A DNA stretch of 64,000 nucleotides from positions 1,302,001 through 1,366,000 of the forward strand of contig CM066303.1 in assembly GCA_033807695.1 (NCBI GenBank), written 5' to 3'. Shown piece by piece: positions 48,473 to 59,869 of the stretch (within the stretch, counting starts at the first letter, position 1; each line of letters begins with the position of its first letter). Source of the DNA: Daedaleopsis sinensis (lineage: Eukaryota; Basidiomycota; Agaricomycetes; Polyporales; Polyporaceae). The notes under the pieces were generated by a model. It was not told where the DNA came from. It searched no databases and saw only the letters and a program-made list of their open reading frames with translations. Position numbers and translations under genes: made by a program.

Positions 48473-50484
48473 ATGTGGCTCCTCAACACACATACCTACA
48501 AACTCACACCGTTCGTGTCGCCTGAGACAGTGAGCTCGCCATACGCCATCTTGTCGCACTGCTGGGACAACGACGAACAGTCATTCCAAGATCTACACAG
48601 GATCTACGAGAATTGCGCCGCCTCAGGGATCGACCCCGGAGAGCTACTCTGCGCGAAGATCACTGGGTGCTGCAAGCTCGTGCGCAGTCATGGCTACGAG
48701 TGGGTGTGGATTGACACCTGCTGCATCGATAAGACAAGCAGCGCCGAGCTCTCCGAGGCGATCAACTCGATGTATCGCTACTACTCCCTGGCCGACGTCT
48801 GCTACGCGTATCTTCCGGACGTCTCTCCCCGCGATCCCAGAGACCTTGGGGTTGCTTGGTCTGCGACTTTTGCTTGGAGCCGGTGGCACAAACGGGGCTG
48901 GACCCTACAGGAACTGATTGCACCCAAGATGCTATTGCTCCTCTCGAATACTTGGGATGTCATTGGGTCCAAGGCAGACCTGGCCGGCCAGCTGGAGTTT
49001 GCTACTGGAATCCCCGCCTCCGTACTTCGTCACGAAGCGCGGCACGAGGATATCTGTGTCGCACAACGCATGTCGTGGGCGGCGTCTCGAGAGACAACAC
49101 GAGTAGAAGATCAGGCATACTGCCTGCTCGGACTGTTCGGTGTCAACATGCCAACGCTCTATGGCGAAGGGAAGAACGCCTTCCGTCGCCTCCAGGAGGA
49201 AATCATGAAGACCTCGGTCGATACCACCCTCTTTGCATGGCAGTGCCCTTCCCTAGCTCCCGCTGGGTTGAATGTCGACTTGAGTCTCCGCAATATGGAG
49301 TCGACAGGGCTCCTGGCCACCGAGCCAGCTCAGTTTGCCAACTCCGGTGACGTCAACTACGCCCCGGGAATGTATAAAGCCATTCCAGCAGGCGATGTGA
49401 GGACGTTTTTATTAACTGTTGCACGACACGAGCTCATTTTCTTCTCTGATAGCCATCTAGGAATATAGATGTCATGTCCTTCATCACGACGCCGCACGGC
49501 ACTCGTGCACGACTGCCCGTCGTCACTAGTACAGGCCGCGTACAGCTCAAAATTGCGACGCTCGGTTGGTCTCGGAGACGAAGCGAAACCGCTACCCAGC
49601 GAGGCCCCCACTCCCGCTCAAAGCCCATCGACAGATCTAGCGTCGACGTCCCGCTCTTTATGGTCCTCCTCCCCGAGCCAACGGATCGGAACTCATCTCT
49701 TCCACTGTACAGCGTCAGCCGGCACAAACGCGGCTACGACCACGTACCCATGCCAGTCCGCCCTACTGACTATCAAGCCATCCTCTCGACCACATCCTGG
49801 GGCCCGGACGACCACCGTGCACCGGCGTGGGAGACCATATACCTCGTGCACACTCGCTCGCCCGACTCAGACCCCGGGCCCATCCTGACACCACAGCTGA
49901 GGCCTCCCATGGAGCGGGCGTGGGCTGCGCCGGTACGCATCTCGCGAGTGCGTTGGGAAGCCGCCGCCCCGCTCTCCGTTACCGTGGTCGGGGTCGCGAA
50001 CGTGGACATGCCGTGGAAAGGCGATCCCCCAGCCCAAATCACCATTCGCGTTGGTCGCACCGCTCTGGCTCCCGTTGCGTCCGGTCCCCCGCCCTACCAT
50101 TGGCACCAGCCCGAAGTCCGACTGGTGCTTCAGCTGGGACTGTGCGAGGGCTACGTATCACCAGAGGCCCGTAACCCCGTTTGGGCGAATGTCCAGCTCG
50201 AGAGCGACGTGACCCTGAACCCTACAGCTTCCACTGGTCGTCAAGCCCACGACTGTCCCGCAGACCACGTCTTGACATGGCCAGACTTAGAGAAGTCATT
50301 CGTTCTCGACTTGGAACACGGGTTGCCAACGTATTCGGGCCTGGCTCAGAGTCGGAAGTTCGACGTTCGGTTCGAATTCAGTCGCTGCCGGTGGAACCCC
50401 CAGGATTCGCTTGAACTGCGAAAGGTTAGAATTCGCGAGATGGGGATCAGCGCATCGGAGCCCGATCCCGACATAATCGACTAG
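48473..50484 (+). CDS. HET-domain protein, copy 3
   Basis: Exon 1 (48473-49396) and exon 2 (49453-50484) with a 56-nt GTGAGG...GATAG intron give 651 aa. HET motifs are YAILSHCWDNDEQSFQDL, WIDTCCIDKTSS, KRGWTLQELIAPKM, CVAQRMSWAASRETTR and YCLLGLFGVNMPTLYGEG. Exon 2 begins PSRNIDVMSFITTPHGTRAR and has VDVPLFMVLLPEPTDR, MPWKGDPPAQITIRVGR and RLVLQLGLCEGYVSPEARNP. The start MWLLNTHTYKL is the first Met after a T-rich leader. It is the mirror-image partner of copy 2 across the receptor gene, transcribed away from it. No stop or frameshift is seen. Confidence 0.92.
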
Positions 50485-51470
50485 TTTGTTCAACAAGTCG
50501 GCGTCGCATATGATACTTATCCGCTCAAGCGTAGTGCACTCAGGAGGGAGTCGGAGGCGGGAACCGCTCGAGGTCAAAGCAACGCTACTAGGTCATCACC
50601 ACGAGCGCTTGTACTGTTTTCTTGCATCCCTGACAGTGATCACCCCCTATGATTTGTGCTATCCTACGCACGGGCTCGGCCTTCCGCCCGGTGAGCGCGA
50701 GCGTAGCGCGGCGTAGCTCTCAGAGCGCAGTATGAGAGACTTTTGAGGCGCCATCAACGACTCGAACACTGGCAGCACTCCCACTAGCGGACGGTGATCA
50801 TTCTAGGAGCTGATGCATGATGTCTTACAGGTACTCAGAAGGAAGCACCTACTTCAGTTAAGAGGTACGTCCCACTGAACGCGCTTGTGAATCACTATCG
50901 TGACCACCTCGTTGACTCTCTGACGCACTCAGCTCCATTACGAACTCTGGGTTCCATCACTACGTACTTGAAAGGCATGGGATCTCGGCTTGACGAGTCT
51001 TCCATGTCCTCTCCAGCGTCAACAACGCCACCTGTACTGAGTCTGTAGATCGTTTGCCAGCCGGAAAAGCTCTGCCAGCACGCGCTCCGTACAGCTAACG
51101 CGTAAAAGTATGCGCCATCGCACTGACATGTGTCTCATACGCAGTGTCGTTGGGAAGGTGTGTGCTATAGTGGTCTCAGTAGAAGCAAAGCTGATCCATT
51201 CTCTCTGTCAGGTCCGGTCTCGTGGCCCACATTTCGACGTTGAGAAGTCTCGGATGCACCTGCCTTGCGCTGTACAGTTGCGTCAAGGGGACGAGCGCTG
51301 GAATGGTACACAGTCGCCAGAGCATGGTATAAGACGATGGGCACCGTTCGTACCTACCAACCTATCCTTGCGCTTGGGACCTGAGACTCACCAGTCGACT
51401 TTGATCTGATCCATCATACCTCTGAGTCCCCTTCTCTGTCCATCGCGTCTCATCCTTTCATTAGCGCACA
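50485..51470. other. Intergenic
   Basis: Sequence between HET copy 3 and aminopeptidase copy 2. Short open frames only. I looked for CAAX-terminated peptides on the plus strand and found none. Confidence 0.45.
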
Positions 51471-54232
51471 ATGTCCAACGAACTTCCACCCGACCCTGCC
51501 ACCCAGTCTAACTGGCAGAAGGTAGCTTCGAAGAGCGTCGACTTCGACTGGACGGTCGACTTCGACCAACAACTCATCTCGGGATCAGCTACCCACACCC
51601 TCCTTGTTATGGAAGATGGCGTCACTGAGGTCATGTAAGCCTTCCTGCCGAGAGCCGCTGCGACAGGCAACAATTTAACAAATATGTTGACGTTACCACT
51701 CCTTTTTCTAGCTTCGATACTTTCGCGCTGAGCATCACCAAGGTCGTTGTCGTCGGCCAGCCCAAAAGCGTACGCTCTCCTGCCAATACTTTCGCTGTAC
51801 CTTACACTCATTGAACACGTATTGCAGGACTACTTGATCGGTCCGAAACATGAAGTCATGGGCGAGCCACTGCATGTCTATTTCTCGTCCCCTCTCAAAG
51901 CAGGCGACTCGGCTTCCGTGCAAATTTTCTACAGCACCACCAAGGAATGCACAGCCATACAATGGCTGGACAAGGAGTACGTCTCTATCATTTATTCGAA
52001 CCTTTCAGAGACATCCTCATCGCTAACGACATGCAAGACAAACTGCAGGGAAGACCGACCCCTACATGTTCAGCCAGTGCCAGCCTATATATGCTCGCTC
52101 CATGGCTCCGCTGCAGGACACATCGTCCGTGAAGATCGTATGTTCCGCGTCTGTCGTTCTCATCCACGAACACCGTGACTCACAACAGCACAGACATACA
52201 CCGCGAAAGTTGCCTCGGTCCTCCCGGCGCTGCTGTCCGCGATCCGCATCTCTCCTCCACTGGACGGTCCGCCACACGATGGAAAGGCAATCGGAAAGGA
52301 CGTAGTCACGTACACGTATAAACAGGCATGTGTAATATCACTGATACGTTCACGTGCAATCCGCTCATGTTTGGTTGCATAGCCTGTGCCAATCCCCACA
52401 TACCTCCTCGCGATCGCAGCGGGTAATCTTACCTATCGCGAGTTTCCCAAGGTCCCTAACAAGACATGGACCACCGGAATCTGGACGGAGCCTGTGACCA
52501 TTGAAAAGGCGTACAAGGAGTTCTACGAGGGCATCCCAAAGTGCGTGGATATTCCGTCACTCCCTCTATCAGAAGCTCATCTCATGTAATATTATCGTCA
52601 GATATCTAGCTACCGCAGACTCGGAGAAGATGTTTCCTCCCTATGAATGGCAGGTATATGACCTCTTGGTCTTGCCGCCGTCTTTCCCGTACGGTGGAAT
52701 GGAGAATCCCTGTCTGACATTCGTCACTCCGAGTACGTTCTCGTGACTGGCATCGAGTTGTTTTGAGAACTTATGCAAGATACAGGTCTCATTGTCGGTG
52801 ATAGCTCCCGTGTAAGTACTTCAGGCTTTGTTTTCGGCGTGATCAGTCGAGACGCCCATCTGCTGACTGTACCCCGCCGTATCTAGGTTGACGTATGCGT
52901 ACACGAGTTAACCCACTCCTGGACGGGCAACGGTGTAACGTATGACCTACCGCCGCTGCTTCCGCCGCTTGCGCTAAAACACCTCATACAGCAATGCCAA
53001 TATGGACCACTACTGGCTCAACGAGGGCTGGACCGTCTACTTGGAGCGCGTCCAAACGTGCCACACGCCCGCCGAGCGCGGGCTCGCGTACTACATCGGC
53101 TACAAGGGGCTCATGGACGACCTCGCCAAGTTCTCCAGCACGCCCAAGTACCAGCGGCTCGTCATCGACTTCGACTACGGGGTGAACCCAGACGACGGGT
53201 ACAACCAGGTGCCGTACGAGAAGGGCTCGAACTTCCTCCTGCACCTCGAGACCGTGCTCGGGGGCCTCGAGGTGTTCCTGCGGTACGTGTACGCCTACGT
53301 GAGCGCGTTCATGGGCCAGAGCATCACCACGAAGATGTGGAAGGACCACCTGCTCGCGTACTGGGAGAAGAACGGCACCGCGGCACAGGTGCAGGCTCTG
53401 CAGGGCGTGGACTGGCAGGTGCGAATTATAGTTTTTCGCACTTCTAGCAGATGGACTGACCTCTCTCCGCTGCTGGCACGAATACGCGAAATGTACAGGG
53501 ATGGCTGTACGGCGATGGGCTCAATCTACCGGTCGATATGCTCTCCCAGTACGACACCTCGCTCGCCGAGAAGGCACTCAACCTAGCGAAGCAATGGATT
53601 GCCTCTAAATCTAAGCCCGTCTCCGAGCTTCCCTTAAAGTCCGACGACCTCACAGACTACTCCGCCAGCCAGAAGAGTAAGTTCTATCCCCTTCATATGG
53701 TCTCTATTACTGGGGTCGCTATGCCCGCATCAGCTAACCCGATCTTGCTCCTCGTTCGTCTCTCCGTTTCTCTGGCCCTGACTGTCGTACAGTGGTCTTC
53801 CTCGACGCGCTGCGAGCGTGCGTGTCCGACGCGCTTCCCGAGACGCACGTCACGTACCTGGGCACGCTCTACGCGCTCAGCGACTCGCACAACTCTGCCC
53901 TCCGCTGGCGGTTCTACATGGTCGCCCTGCTCGACCCCGCGTCTCCCGCGGCTAAGACGTACGCGCCGCTCGCGATGTCCTGGGTCGTCGGCAAGGACGG
54001 GAGCGGGATCTTGCAGGGTGGGATAGGGGTCTCCGTGGCGACGTTCGGCGCGGTCAATAAGGTCGACCGCAAGCTGGCCGTGAACACGTACAATGATAAC
54101 AAGAAGTACTTCCACCCGATCGCGCAGCAGATGATTGAGAAGGTGAGTGATGTCCTTTGCGTATCGTGGTGAGCTGCCAATATCTGATTGGATTGTCAGG
54201 AACTCGGCATCGGCTCTAGTGTCAAAGTCTAA
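51471..54232 (+). CDS. M1 zinc aminopeptidase / leukotriene A4 hydrolase-like, copy 2
   Basis: Paralogue of 38143-41032 in opposite orientation. It starts [18 protein letters not shown] at 51471. Motifs in order are [55 protein letters not shown], the zinc motif [15 protein letters not shown], then across an intron [18 protein letters not shown], and [20 protein letters not shown]. The C-terminal helical domain has [20 protein letters not shown] and ends [10 protein letters not shown] at 54232. HEXXH and the distal Glu are intact, so activity is expected. At least ten introns are present. A stretch within 53990-54050 ([17 protein letters not shown]) differs from [17 protein letters not shown] at the same place in copy 1, where the LTA4H family carries a conserved Arg/Lys site, so copy 2 may have altered substrate-carboxylate binding. 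Confidence 0.92.
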
Positions 54233-55534
54233 CTCAAAGGGTTGTCGGACACCGGCATAAGTAGCGAACAGGAGGATATGGATTGGCCTCTTGTGTCAAC
54301 GATGTCGGAGTCAGTCCTCTGAGCGACACTCCGCGAGGCAAGTGAGATGGCGATGGGACACGACGATCTCGGAAAAGCAGTACTAATTCACATAAGTTGT
54401 CAAAGCTAGGATGTACTTATGTCGCGTTTACTGAGCCCCAAGAGGGCATGTTTGGAATTGCAGATGAGCAACTTTTGTCGGACCAGCTGGGAGCACCGCT
54501 AACCGTTCAGAGGCATGATAGTTCGTTCCGTTATTACTCCTGCACGCTAGTCCAATCCTAAGCATTCTTGCACGACGTCGATGCCCAACTTCCTGGGAGA
54601 CTACCTCATGTACTAATAATTGATACAGAACGTTTCAGCCTGGCATATATCCACCACGAAACGCCGAGGAGTAGCCCTCAATACTGCGACCGAGGTCCAT
54701 TGGCGATATATTGCAGCTAAGAGGCCCTGCAGCTCCACTCGGACCAAAGGATGTCGTCTGCGCAGTTTAACGCTGCATTTAGGGTTGTTTGGGGACGACC
54801 AAGCTTGAGAGCAACCGCCCAGACATGTTGTACCGTAAGACATTTGAAATGGCACAGAGCAAATTCCGTGTTGAATTATGTCGGTTAAAATCTTCGAGAC
54901 TAGTGAGATAGGTACTAGGTATTAGTTAGTAACCTTATCGCCGCCGACCGACGCAGGAGGCTCGCATACCCGCGAGCGTGTATGCGTAGCCAGTATCTAA
55001 CAATAAGAACGGTGTTTAGGTGTGGACTGAGGCTCGGGCAATGCAATTCTTACTCACATCATTTCGGCTACGGCATGCGCGAACGTCGGTAGTGGACACG
55101 AATATCCACTCGCAGCGAGAGACTTGGAGCTCATCCTGATCTAGGGTAGGGGTGCATCGCTGTGCTTGCACCGTCGTGAAGGGTGTTTGAAAACAAAGAC
55201 CAGAATAGCCTTCGGATGGCGCGCTCGGTGACAGCTTCCGCACTGCGCCCATCAAAGCATTTGTCACTGCATGCGTGACATAACTCCACCGAACAAACCA
55301 CAACCCCCGATATGTCGATGCGCCGTGCCCTTGGATGGAGTGGTGTTGCGACTGTCCGACAGTTTCGCAGTCTGCACGAACAGCATGATGCAACGCGCAG
55401 AGTCTGGGACGCCCGCGTCTTCGTCAATAAAAGGGCCTGCAAGTCAAGGTCAGCAGCCAGATCCCCAGACTCGAACTCGACGCACAACCAACCCACTCAG
55501 CCAACCCACCCCAGCCCTTCTTCTCTCAATCACC

Positions 55535-55904
55535 ATGTTCTTCAACGCCAAGACCGCTCTCGTCTCCGTCGCCGCCCTGCTCTTCGTCGGGCAGGCGATG
55601 GGCGCGGCCCTCATTGCCACAGACCCGGGTTCGTGCCCTCTGCTCGTCTCCCGTTGGCATCCCGAAACATTGTGCTGACTTGGGCCCTCGCATTCACAGT
55701 GTCCGCTTGCAACTGCCCCAACAACTGCAGCCACACCGCGGGCTCCAGCTGCAAGTTCTTCTCGGGCCCTTCCAACAGCTCGCCGGTGTCCTCTGGCCGT
55801 AAGTGTTACCTGGAGCGAGGGGTCAGGTATCGCAGTGACTGACAAATTATGGACGTACAGACTGCGTCGACCAGAGCGGAACCCTGACCTGCATTGTCTC
55901 CTAA
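55535..55904 (+). CDS. Small secreted cysteine-rich protein, copy A
   Basis: Exons 55535-55628, 55700-55798 and 55861-55904 give 78 aa. Residues 1-25 (MFFNAKTALVSVAALLFVGQ, then AMGAA) form a clear signal peptide with Ala-X-Ala-type cleavage. The mature part has six cysteines: ACNCPNNCSHTAGSSCKF, FSGPSNSSPVSSG and HCVDQSGTLTCIVS. Six Cys and about 50 residues suggest a disulphide-stabilised extracellular peptide, an effector-like or antimicrobial-like protein. It is not a pheromone precursor because it has a signal peptide and no CAAX end. A pyrimidine-rich ACCAACCCAC-type leader precedes the start. Function unknown. The proximal copy is followed 0.2 kb downstream by a transposon insertion. 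Confidence 0.85.
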
Positions 55905-56097
55905 GCAGGCTCACCGTTCGCTTGCGTCCGTGCGGTAGTCATATCACCCACATCCCGAGTCGCACACATGGGCTGCGGAAAGAGGGGAAGCGAAGGATAG
56001 GACTGCCGCATACGAAGGATATGTTTTGTAACACTTTGTACAACGACTTATAATTGTATCTGCTGATCGACGTGTTGGTGTGTCATGCTGAGTCGTC

Positions 56098-56104
56098 AGG
56101 TGAG
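56098..56104. repeat. Target site duplication, left (AGGTGAG)
   Basis: Direct repeat of 57071-57077. The unoccupied duplicate at 63061-63067 has a single AGGCGAG in the same context, which shows that the repeat arose by insertion. Confidence 0.9.
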
Positions 56105-57070
56105 GTAGATTATACACATGGGCTTGCAAGATGCCCGGTTTCTAAACCGGTCAGACTTGCAAGCCCCAGGAACAGTGATGCAGATCAGTGCGCCCGTCGC
56201 GCGCTCTGATGCTCATATCAGCGCGTGCGCAACGGGCCCACTAACGAGCAATAGCCGAGCCATCGCTGATGGGGCTGCCCGCCGCCTCTGCTCGCCTCTG
56301 CCCGAGTTGCGAAGAGGGAGAGCAGCAGTAGGGGGCAGACAGAGTCGGTGACGTTGACGGGGAGCCTGAGGAGAGGCGGGTAGAGGCAACGGGCAGCGGG
56401 GAGGCGGGAATACCAACGGCGGGAACATTAATGGCGGGGAGAACGGGCGCGTTTTCAACGCCCGACGCCCGCATCAACGCCCGCCACCTGAATCCCCGCC
56501 CGCCACCTGCCGCCTGCCGCCTGCTGCCTGCCTCCCATCGCTTCCAACATGTTCCCGCCGCCGCCTATACTCGATTGATGAATGGGAAGAGTTTCGGGGG
56601 TAGGCCGTGCGTCAAAGGTGGATCATGAGCGAGTAGAGGAGGCGGGCGGAGGTCGCGGACGGAGGCGGCGGGCGCAGCCTGCGGCGGCGGCGGGGGGAAG
56701 CGATGGGCGCTGACGGGGATGGCATTGATGCCGGCAGCCGTAGGGATTGATGAACTTCATCGATGCGACGGTTCTCCCCGCCGTTCGCCTCCACCTCTGC
56801 CCGCTACCTCTACCCGCTGCCTCTCCCTCACCCAATCCCTCCCAGTCCAATAACCACACACAGAGCAGTGACAGGCGGAGGCGGCGGGCAGAGGCAGCGG
56901 GCAGACTCGTTGGTAGGAAGTCGGCTATTGCTCAATAGTGCGCCCGTCGCGCGCGCTGATGCTCAAAAGCGCGCGCGACGGGCGCACTGATCTGCATCAA
57001 TGTGCCTGGGGCTTGCAAGTCCGAGCGGTTTAGAAACCGGGGAACTTGCAAGCCCATGTGTAGACGGCTC
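56105..57070. mobile_element. 966-bp non-autonomous relative of the 22-kb KDZ element
   Basis: The tips GTAGATTATACAC and GTGTAGACGGCTC are identical to those of the 22-kb element, and the duplication size is the same (7 bp), but the internal sequence is unrelated. Terminal inverted repeats extend for about 150 bp. Each end holds a strong palindrome: the arms GGGCTTGCAAG and CTTGCAAGCCC enclose CGGTTTCTAAACCG. A second hairpin of GCGCCCGTCGCGCGC type follows (56188-56225, 56938-56990). The middle (56250-56930) is purine- or pyrimidine-biased with imperfect GGCGGG/CCCGCC repeats and encodes nothing. It is presumably mobilised in trans by a KDZ transposase such as the one at 14575-18043. Confidence 0.88.
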
Positions 57071-57077
57071 AGGTGAG
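57071..57077. repeat. Target site duplication, right (AGGTGAG)
   Basis: Identical to 56098-56104 and followed by TCGAATCGTGTCGAGAGTC, which continues the duplicated flank seen at 63068 onward. Confidence 0.9.
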
Positions 57078-57105
57078 TCGAATCGTGTCGAGAGTCAAGT
57101 ACTGC

Positions 57106-58140
57106 CACATGGCCGAGCCAGCAGCGGTGTTTAAACCAAGTTCGAGTGCGTGGTGTGGCGTGCGGCTGAGGGCGAGTTAGGTGAGGCAATTGAACAGGGC
57201 AGTAGCGGCTTGTATGACGGCGCTTAACAGCGATCGGTGGAAGCGTGGTCTTTCCGGATGCGAACAGTCCGCGGGGGGCAATCGAGCATAGTCGGCCCTC
57301 AGGGTGACCGACGTATAATCTGTATAGATACACACTTGAGCTTGAGCACTGGTGATAGTCGGTGCCAAACAACGGTGTACGTGCCTTCGCAATGGTTCGT
57401 CTGGTCCCCTGCCACGTCCTCGCTTGAGATGATATTCGGAATGTTTCGGACTGTACGCGATGACAGGTTGCGCGTGCTGAGTACACTAAGCAAGGATTTG
57501 AAGCAGCAGTAGATGATGGCTGAACGCTTGACGTTCAGTTTCCGTACTATGTGCGATCTACCTCGGAGGAACCGACTTAACATCATGATGCATTCATCCA
57601 TCGTCGCTCTTTCGAACAGAGGGTGCGTGAGTATGCGCCCGTGTATATTCCTCTGGCAGTAAGACGGGCTCACATTTTGAGATCTTTTCTACCGCATCAA
57701 GTGTAAGTGTCAGGGAGCTTGAGAACTTAGTATTCAGTGTGAGTTTTGAGTCTTGTAAAGGGATGCTGGTATCTCCACAGCGGCGGAAAGAGCCGGCAGT
57801 ATGAAGCTAGCAGTCGAAGATAAGTGCAAGAGGAAGAGGGGATGGAACCTGGCCAAGCTGCCACCCTGCTGCCACCTGCCGCCTGCCGCCGCGCCTACAG
57901 GCTAGACGTTCATGTTTGGAGCGCCGACTGAAACCTTACCTTTGCCGCATCCAAACAGATCCAAACCCGAGACCCTCCAGCCTCCTCCCCGTCATCTAGT
58001 CAGCACAAGTGGATCTCGCGACTGCACATCGCGCTTTAGACGTTGATTTCTGATATAGATCTGACGGCTGATTTGCGACAACGCCTGTCTCAAACAAAGA
58101 CCACCATTGCTCCTTAAATGTCATCGATTCACACATAACC
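57106..58140. other. Intergenic
   Basis: No gene is recognised. Near 57860-57900 there is a CTGCCACC/CTGCCGCC run. CAAA- and CTCC-rich sequence at 57950-58130 is likely promoter and leader of the MYND gene. Confidence 0.4.
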
Positions 58141-59395
58141 ATGCCGAAGCTTCAAGCATACACTCACCGCCTGCCAGAGGATATACCGGGATTCGAAAAC
58201 CAGGACTCTCTCCTCATGCTCATCAGCAACACGCAGTATGCGCACAACAACGTCCCTGCCTTGGATGTGCAATTCATCTCAATCTCGCGGCACCTCATGA
58301 CGACCTCGTTCTATAGCCTCCTTGCTCTTCCAATGGATGACGCAAGAATGTTCGAGCTAGGTCTAAGGTACGGTGCCCTGAAAAGGCTGCCGCAGACAGT
58401 GTATCAAGTAGCACATGCTAATATCGCATTTGCACCTACAGATATTACTCCGGCTGTACCGTGAAGCAGTGCAATATCCCTCGTGCCATGTCTCTCTGGG
58501 AGGAGCTCCTTGAGCCGGTGGACAACACGACGCACGCGAACACTTCTCCCTGGGGTTCTCCCGAGTTTAGCCTCTCCGCACGCGCTGCTTCCTGCCTCGC
58601 GCGGGCCTACTTTGAGCTGCAAGAATGTGCTTTGCAGGGCAAGCCGATCGCTCCAGATCCCGATCCAGCTGGGAATCACGACCGCATTCTCCCAACAAAT
58701 GTCCCCGACAGAGCCCTCTCCGACCAGTTCCTGTATCTCTCCGCCCTTTACGCAGAGACTGCTGCTCGTCTCGGACTAGTGAGCCCGCTAGTGCTCCACA
58801 TCACACGATATCTTGTGCAGACGATGAAGGGCAGCGCGGTCGACGTGCGGGTGTCGAGGCAGTATGGAAGATTCACGCACCTGTGGCGTGCGTACGACGC
58901 ACGTAACGCCGAGGTCGCAGAGGAGGAACGCAGGCATGCCGCGAAGGTCTCCAAGGCTCCCAACGCATACGTATGTGCTGGACCAGGCTGTGGGATCGAA
59001 GGATCGCAGAAGAAAGCGTTGATGCGGTGTGCCGGAAAGTGCCCCGCGCACCGCAAGCCGCACTATTGCAGCAAGGAATGTCAGAAGAACGTAGGTTCGG
59101 AGCGATTTGACTTAAGACTGAGAACTCACATAAGTGGACACAGGACTGGAAGGGTCACAAACGCTATTGCAAGCCTGACAGTGAATTTCCTGGCGAGATC
59201 GAAGCCGGCTCACAGCGGTCGGTCAGCGCCGCAAGCCTGGAAGAACCACCTGAAATGCCAAACGGGTATGAGGGTCCGGAGAGGTCTATAACGATGAATC
59301 TCCCCGGGATGGACGAACCACTTATTCTTGAGTCCCGCTATCTCACACCGGAGCTGATGAGGTGGATGCGCGATATGACGGTTGCGCCCAAGTAA
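58141..59395 (+). CDS. MYND zinc-finger protein
   Basis: Exons 58141-58367, 58442-59090 and 59144-59395 give 375 aa; the start is MPKLQAYTHRLPEDIPGF. The N-terminal two thirds is helical and TPR/Sel1-like in feel (ARAASCLARAYFELQECALQ, DQFLYLSALYAETAARLGLV) but not assignable. The MYND finger follows at about residues 240-300: YVCAGPGCGIEGSQ, RCAGKCPAHRKPHYCSKEC and, across intron 2, QKNDWKGHKRYCKP, which supplies the C-C...C-C...C-C...H-C ligands. The C-terminal part (LTPELMRWMRDMTVAPK) is typical of basidiomycete MYND proteins. Such fingers mediate protein-protein contacts; the partner is unknown. Confidence 0.9.
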
Positions 59396-59869
59396 CCACT
59401 TTGACTCGGCAGCCTTCTTGTACGGCATGAAGAGTGTATACGCATGCCAGTGGTGTGTACCACATTCGCCACAGAACAGTACACTCTAAGAGTATGTATG
59501 TTCAGAGTGAAACCCGAAACTCACGAGTCAAGTCGGATGTACTTACTAGGGGCCCGGTGACTCGGACCTTTGGCAGTCGCTCCCACATGCGCCTGCCTTC
59601 GTCCGCCCTTATTTTCGAACACCTGTTACCGGGACCTGTGCATGTCTCGCGCATGGGCTAGTCACGTATCATACCCATTACCTCTGTATGGGTAGTCTGG
59701 GCTCATACTAGACCCCAAGGCTCAGACTACATATCGTCCTGCGCAACGGGCGCTCACTGGCATATGCCGAACTCTCGACGTAATATAAGTATGCCGCAGC
59801 CACCGTTCTGCAGCGTCTCTCAGTGCAGCGGTAGCGGCTATTTGGTCAGTTGGATATGCTTCTTCGCGC
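59396..59869. other. Intergenic
   Basis: 3' flank of the MYND gene. No feature is seen up to the LINE remnant. Confidence 0.4.

Larger units (their letters stand above)
54640..57105. repeat. Segmental duplication, copy A (contains inserted 966-bp element)
   Basis: Matches 61595-63095 in the same orientation once the element 56105-57070 is removed. Similarity is patchy at the left (54640-55000) and very high around the secreted-protein gene and its promoter (55250-56100). It ends shortly after TGTCGAGAGTCAAGT at about 57100. The remainder of 54233-55250 has no gene. Confidence 0.85.

Noticed and set aside
55535..55904. Small secreted protein considered as a mating pheromone
   Set aside because: It has a classical signal peptide and six disulphide-type cysteines and ends in IVS after an internal Cys, which is not a prenylation box.
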